NCBI GenBank assembly: GCA_910578605.1
Contig: CAJTQG010000003.1
Location: 65,446-129,445, forward strand
Origin: an uncultured Lachnospiraceae bacterium
GTDB lineage: Bacteria > Bacillota > Clostridia > Lachnospirales > Lachnospiraceae
Direction: 5' to 3'
Length of the DNA: 64,000 nt
Shown here: positions 63,055 to 64,000 of the stretch, piece by piece
Position numbering within the stretch: the first letter of the stretch is position 1
Layout: each line of letters begins with the position of its first letter
Translations under genes and position numbers: made by a program
The notes under the pieces: generated by a model
Told to the model about the DNA's origin: nothing
Database searches by the model: none
What the model saw: the letters and a program-made list of their open reading frames with translations, nothing else

Positions 63055-63348
63055 ATGAAAGCAAAATGGATACCGGCATTGATTATGCTGGCTGCCGGCT
63101 TTATTACCAGCATTGTATTGATAATAAATCAATACAGTAATACGGAAGCCTTTACTATATTATTAGTTGTTTTGATAGTGTTTTATATCATTGGCTTAAT
63201 TGTAAAAGCCATAGCCGGAAGGTTCCTGGTGATTGAAGAAGAGGAAGAAGAGCAAGAGGATGTAGAAATTTCAGAAAACGAACAGTCTGAAGGAGAACAA
63301 AAGGCTGACAATGAACAAGCAGAGAGTGAGCAGCATGACGGTGAATAA
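63055..63348 (+). CDS. small two-helix membrane protein with acidic tail
   Basis: I do not recognise this gene. It encodes 97 residues with two predicted membrane helices (about 6-24 and 34-54), then a tail made almost only of Glu, Asp, Gln, Asn and Ser (about 60-97). The ATG at 63055 with AAGGAT 7 nt upstream is preferred over the GTG at 63037. It sits between cheD and fliA, 35 nt after cheD and 25 nt before fliA, so it is probably cotranscribed with them. No function can be assigned. Confidence 0.7.
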   Translation: MKAKWIPALIMLAAGFITSIVLIINQYSNTEAFTILLVVLIVFYIIGLIVKAIAGRFLVIEEEEEEQEDVEISENEQSEGEQKADNEQAESEQHDGE

Positions 63349-63373
63349 AAGTAATGAATGAGGTTGAGACAAT

Positions 63374-64000
63374 ATGGATGATGAACGCAAAAATATGCTT
63401 TGGGTGGAATATTCCAAAGATAAAAACCTTCAAATAAGAGAAAAAATCATATTAGAATATGCACCGCTAGTGAAAATTGTCGCTGGGCGTTTGAGTATGT
63501 ATCTTGGCTATAATGTGGAATATGATGATTTAGTAGGCTATGGAATATTTGGTTTGATTGATGCTATTGATAAATTTGACTATGAGAAGGGAATCAAGTT
63601 TGAAACCTATGCCAGTCTGCGCATTCGAGGGGCAATTTTAGATCAGATTCGTAAGATGGATTGGATACCTCGGTCTTTGCGGCAAAAACAGAAAAAAATA
63701 GACACAGCTATGGCAAAGCTGGAAAGTGAATATGGCAGAGTGCCAACAGACAGTGAATTGGCAGATGAGCTGGGAATATCGGAGGATGAATATATTTCCT
63801 GGCAGGGACAGGCAAAGGTTACCAATCTTGTCTCTTTAGATGAATTTATGGAGTCAGGTGGGGAGAAAAGCAGCAATGCAGTGAAGGCTTCTGCTTTTGA
63901 ACAGCCAGAGGCTGTTATTGAGAAAAATGAAATTAAAGAAATTTTAATGGAAACATTGGAATTGTTGACGGAAAAAGAAAAAAAAGTCATATTATTATAT
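63374..64000 (+). CDS. fliA: flagellar sigma factor FliA (SigD), 3'-truncated by window edge
   Basis: FliA/SigD directs transcription of late flagellar and motility genes. The frame from the ATG at 63374 runs open to the window end, 209 codons. Region 2 is seen in LVKIVAGRLSMYLGYNVEYDD, then LVGYGIFGLIDAIDKFDYEK and FETYASLRIRGAILDQIRKMDWIPRSLR, typical of FliA. Region 3 follows (GRVPTDSELADELGISEDEY), and the start of region 4 is at LTEKEKKVILLY. A GAGGTTG site precedes the ATG. The last 30-40 residues would lie outside the window. Confidence 0.95.
   Translation, partial: MDDERKNMLWVEYSKDKNLQIREKIILEYAPLVKIVAGRLSMYLGYNVEYDDLVGYGIFGLIDAIDKFDYEKGIKFETYASLRIRGAILDQIRKMDWIPRSLRQKQKKIDTAMAKLESEYGRVPTDSELADELGISEDEYISWQGQAKVTNLVSLDEFMESGGEKSSNAVKASAFEQPEAVIEKNEIKEILMETLELLTEKEKKVILLY

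Overview
This 64 kb window looks like the chromosome of a motile, spore-forming, low-GC monoderm of the class Clostridia, most likely a Lachnospiraceae relative. The reasons are AT-rich DNA, strong AGGAGG-type ribosome binding sites, many TTG starts, a sporulation sigma factor K, CodY, and one long fla/che operon in the Bacillus/Clostridium order with codY just upstream. Every supported gene lies on the + strand. No tRNA, rRNA, CRISPR array, insertion sequence or prophage was seen.

Region 1 (1-7.1 kb) is housekeeping. It holds the 3' part of mtaB, then ireB, ruvX, a DUF1292 gene, rnj (RNase J), ylbF, a short MltG-like protein, trmR and a U32-family protein. Apart from the rnj-ylbF insertion this follows the B. 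subtilis yrzL-yrrK-yrzB-yrrL-yrrM-yrrN/O order. Region 2 (7.1-7.8 kb) is a sigK gene with no pro-sequence and a possible SigE-type -10 element.

Region 3 (7.9-26.2 kb) is a complete type IV pilus (T4P) locus. It has a near-consensus promoter at its head and a strong terminator at its end. The order is a coiled-coil J-domain protein, pilB, pilT, pilC, two tandem pilins, pilD, a pilM-pilN fusion, pilO, four minor pilins (V-, K/X-, H- and J/W-like) and a 1531-residue membrane-anchored extracellular protein I cannot assign. The minor pilins would form the tip-initiation complex. The giant protein sits where a PilY1-like tip protein could be expected. There is no secretin, as expected for a monoderm.

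Region 4 (26.4-32.3 kb) carries comM (yifB), dprA, topA and codY, so DNA-processing genes lie directly after the T4P locus.

Region 5 (32.4 kb to the window end) is the fla/che operon: flgB-flgC-fliE-fliF-fliG-fliH-fliI-fliJ-motE-like-fliK-flgD-TIGR02530-flgE, a terminator, then flbD-motA-motB-fliL-fliM-fliY(N)-cheY-fliO-fliP-fliQ-fliR-flhB-flhA-flhF-flhG-PilZ-cheB-cheA-cheW-cheC-cheD-small membrane protein-fliA (cut by the window end). It encodes basal body, export apparatus, hook, motor, switch, chemotaxis core and the flagellar sigma factor. Points worth attention are the giant T4P-associated protein and large K-type pilin, the J-domain leader gene, the structured fliK leader, a 57-bp tandem repeat in fliY, and a possible CodY operator in front of codY.
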